Assembly: GCF_012273895.1 (NCBI RefSeq)
Contig: NC_052102.1
Location: 5,416,917 to 5,480,916 of the forward strand
Origin: Zerene cesonia
Lineage: Eukaryota; Arthropoda; Insecta; Lepidoptera; Pieridae
Direction: 5' to 3'
Length of the DNA: 64,000 nucleotides
Shown here piece after piece: positions 62,501-64,000 of this stretch. The notes beneath the pieces are model-generated. The model was given only the letters and a program-made list of their open reading frames with translations, made no database searches and was not told the origin of the DNA. Position 1 is the first letter of the stretch. Every line of letters begins with the position of its first letter. The translations under genes and the position numbers were made by a program.

Positions 62501-62619
62501 GCCGCCCGCGCGCACTACAGTCGCGTAGATAGATCCGTCGAGAGGACCGAATGTATGAGCCGCTTCTGTGCCGTCCCCCGCTTCACCTCCAGAACCTTCC
62601 GCGCTTCCGTTATTGTCGC
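53580..62619 (-). CDS. by: Tensin (blistery), C-terminal part with SH2 and PTB domains; 5' end outside the window
   Basis: Eleven exons in phase, 5' to 3': 62619-62019, 57369-57082, 56789-56664, 56478-56352, 56064-55898, 55665-55493, 55223-54968, 54633-54477, 54265-54093, 53897-53783, 53618-53580, encoding 739 residues before the TAA. The first contains FGPLDGSIYATV and SMDSGISS, motifs shared with the tensin middle region. A Ser/Pro/Arg-rich linker follows. The SH2 domain opens at HYWYKPNISRDD, has the phosphotyrosine-binding FIVRDS and continues through GSLSALVYQHTVTPL. The PTB domain begins in the next exons and ends IVNFVNKALLGNT; the last exon codes only 12 residues plus stop. Tensins tie integrin tails (via PTB) to the cytoskeleton and phosphotyrosine signalling (via SH2); fly blistery is needed for wing-layer adhesion. 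Any PTEN-like N-terminal region would lie past 64000. Confidence 0.94.
55305..55460 (+). repeat. Non-LTR/SINE-type tail fragment in tensin intron
   Basis: It runs from 'cctatacatactaatattaa' to 'cgcgtgcgcagccgcgggca', with an 'aaaaactagtag' end. Inverted fragment of the common tail family. Confidence 0.5.
57370..62018 (-). other. Large tensin intron, interrupted by gap
   Basis: 4.6 kb including 1000 N. The visible sequence is AT-rich. A conspicuous CpG-rich patch at about 61415-61460 has no supported exon in phase. 57690-57932 has an open frame with no known similarity. An alternative first exon for a shorter tensin isoform could sit here but is not demonstrated. Confidence 0.55.
58415..59414. 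other. Assembly gap, 1000 N
   Basis: Exactly 1000 N inside the large tensin intron. Frames running through it are artefacts. The flanks do not resemble each other, unlike the first gap. Confidence 0.98.
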
Positions 62620-64000
62620 CTGTTCAAAAAAATTATTACATGACAAAGTAATAGCAATAATCAAATGATAATAATATAAATATACGTAATTATTCAAATG
62701 AATTCGCGCGTCATTTGATCATTAGCAAGGTTTCGCTTAACATACCTACACTAGTTCATTCATAGAAACATATTTGTCTCTATGACTCTATAAAGAATAG
62801 CTCCAGATGTTTGATTTGTACTACAATAAAAATTGATTACTAACAACAACACAGATACTAAGATAAATGAGACAGACACTCATTAACTGTATATTAGTGG
62901 TATAGAGCCGTGGCACATTTACGCACGCAACGAGACCCGGACTGCAACCATAAATGGACTAAGTTTGCTTCCCGTTACATGTATCCCTCTCGTCACCGTT
63001 GTCTCGCGGAATGCTAGAAAGAAGTCTCCTTATTCAGCGAATATAGAATACGGACTTGCTTGAAATAGATGAAGTGACGAATGATTTTAAAATTCATAAT
63101 AGAATTCATTTCAACGGTATCAAGTTCATTAGAAAGTAAAAATATTAAATAATTTCGCAGTTAATTAATATTCTCTTGTGTCATAAATAATGCTATGGTA
63201 TGTGTATAATCAGTATATTATATGTATTAACGAGCAGTTTTGGAAATTAGACGATTATCAAGGCAAGGTGGCGGCTCTTGGTTCAAGGCGATGTCGCCTA
63301 ACAAGGATACTTTTTTGAGACAAGACACTTATATGGTTATCGTTCTTTGCCAATAGGTATGTGTTTGAAATTATAAGATTACGTTTTCTTTGTTTATTTA
63401 ATTTCTAAATGGATGAACATTGTTCTAACTACCGTATTGGATTTCGGCTCGCAGCATTGTCCACGTAGTCGGAGCAAGGTAAGTTTTCCCCGCATAGTTC
63501 CTGTCCCAGTGGAATTACCGGGATAAAAGCTATTCTTTATCCTTTCTCAGGTCACAAACTATCTTCTTAACATATTTATTTTAAATCAGCTCAGTAGTTT
63601 ATGCGTGAAGAAGACACAGATAGACAGATGCACGGACAGAATAACTTTCACCTTTATAACGTTAGTAGCGATAAAATGAAGATTTTATTAGCAATCTGTT
63701 GCGTTTTTTTACTCTTATTTAACTCTATTGTGCCCAACAAGCTGCGGAATAAAACTAAACGTGAACATGTCAATAGCGCAATTAGCGTAAAGAAATCAAC
63801 GTCAACATGATGCTCGTATTATGGAATATGTGGTTATTTCTGTGATGTCAACGAAAATAAATCGAACTGAGTTGAGAGGGCTACTGTTACGAAAGCGGAT
63901 AGCCGCAGGAAGAGGATGCTACCGATGTGCCTGACGCCAAAATGTACGCTCCAATTACGTCACATTGCAAAACAAACTATGTAATTTTTTTCTTAATTAG
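62620..64000 (-). other. Tensin intron to window edge
   Basis: No further tensin exon was found. It contains repeat fragments: 62905-63060 ('cgcaacgagacccggactgc' and 'ctctcgtcaccgttgtctcg') and a degraded non-LTR-type tail at 63480-63670 ('cagtagtttatgcgtgaaga'). The exon at 62619 needs one preceding base from an exon beyond 64000. Confidence 0.55.
63480..63670 (+). repeat. Non-LTR/SINE-type tail fragment
   Basis: It starts 'gtaagttttccccgcatagt', then 'accgggataaaagctattct' and 'cagtagtttatgcgtgaaga', ending near 'cctttataacgttagtag'. Same architecture as the tail at 1376, from a more diverged subfamily. Confidence 0.6.

Noticed and set aside
62283..62528. Plus-strand frame of 81 codons
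   Set aside because: Antisense shadow of the GC-rich tensin exon.
1..64000. tRNA, rRNA and CRISPR-like arrays
   Set aside because: Looked for by eye on both strands; no convincing cloverleaf, rRNA core or regularly spaced repeats were seen. A covariance-model scan would be needed to exclude small RNAs.

Overview
The window looks like nuclear DNA of a moth or butterfly (Lepidoptera). It is strongly AT-rich, its exons have GT..AG introns, and its intergenic DNA and introns carry dispersed repeats of lepidopteran type: non-LTR 3' tails, SINE-like 'cctgatggtaag' elements and a (CAT)n-headed repeat. I see no bacterial-type operons, CRISPR arrays or viral genes. Two assembly gaps of exactly 1000 N occur at 3588-4587 and 58415-59414. 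All gene models were made by hand from reading frame, splice sites and phase; none has transcript support here.

Layout. 1-7.7 kb is repeat-derived DNA in which one ~2.5-3 kb segment occurs twice, on both sides of the first gap; this is probably either two haplotypes placed in tandem or a real tandem duplication. 8.2-23.0 kb (+) is a complete 22-exon Megf8 orthologue (2802 aa). 25.3-26.2 kb (-) is the two-exon ENY2/e(y)2 gene, tail-to-tail with Megf8. 27.06-29.47 kb (+) is a six-exon membrane-anchored cyclophilin of the ninaA type. 30.76-43.06 kb (-) is a complete 25-exon alpha-2-macroglobulin/TEP/CD109-family gene (1449 aa) with no thioester motif and a probable GPI-anchor tail. 45.8-49.1 kb (-) holds the last four exons of an unrecognised coiled-coil protein. 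51.0-52.0 kb (+) is a compact sulfakinin neuropeptide gene with a TATA box. 53.5-64 kb (-) is the C-terminal part of tensin (blistery), containing SH2 and PTB domains; its 5' end lies beyond the window.

The genes are not one pathway. They are ordinary animal loci: a giant receptor-like membrane protein, a chromatin/mRNA-export factor, an ER rhodopsin chaperone, a complement-like surface protein, a neuropeptide and a focal-adhesion adaptor. The points most worth following are the TEP-family protein that has lost the GCGEQ thioester and has a decayed duplicate of its last-exon tail in the 3' flank, the single-peptide sulfakinin with Leu for the usual Met, the mirrored duplication around the gap, and the sharp GC-rich islands confined to particular exons.
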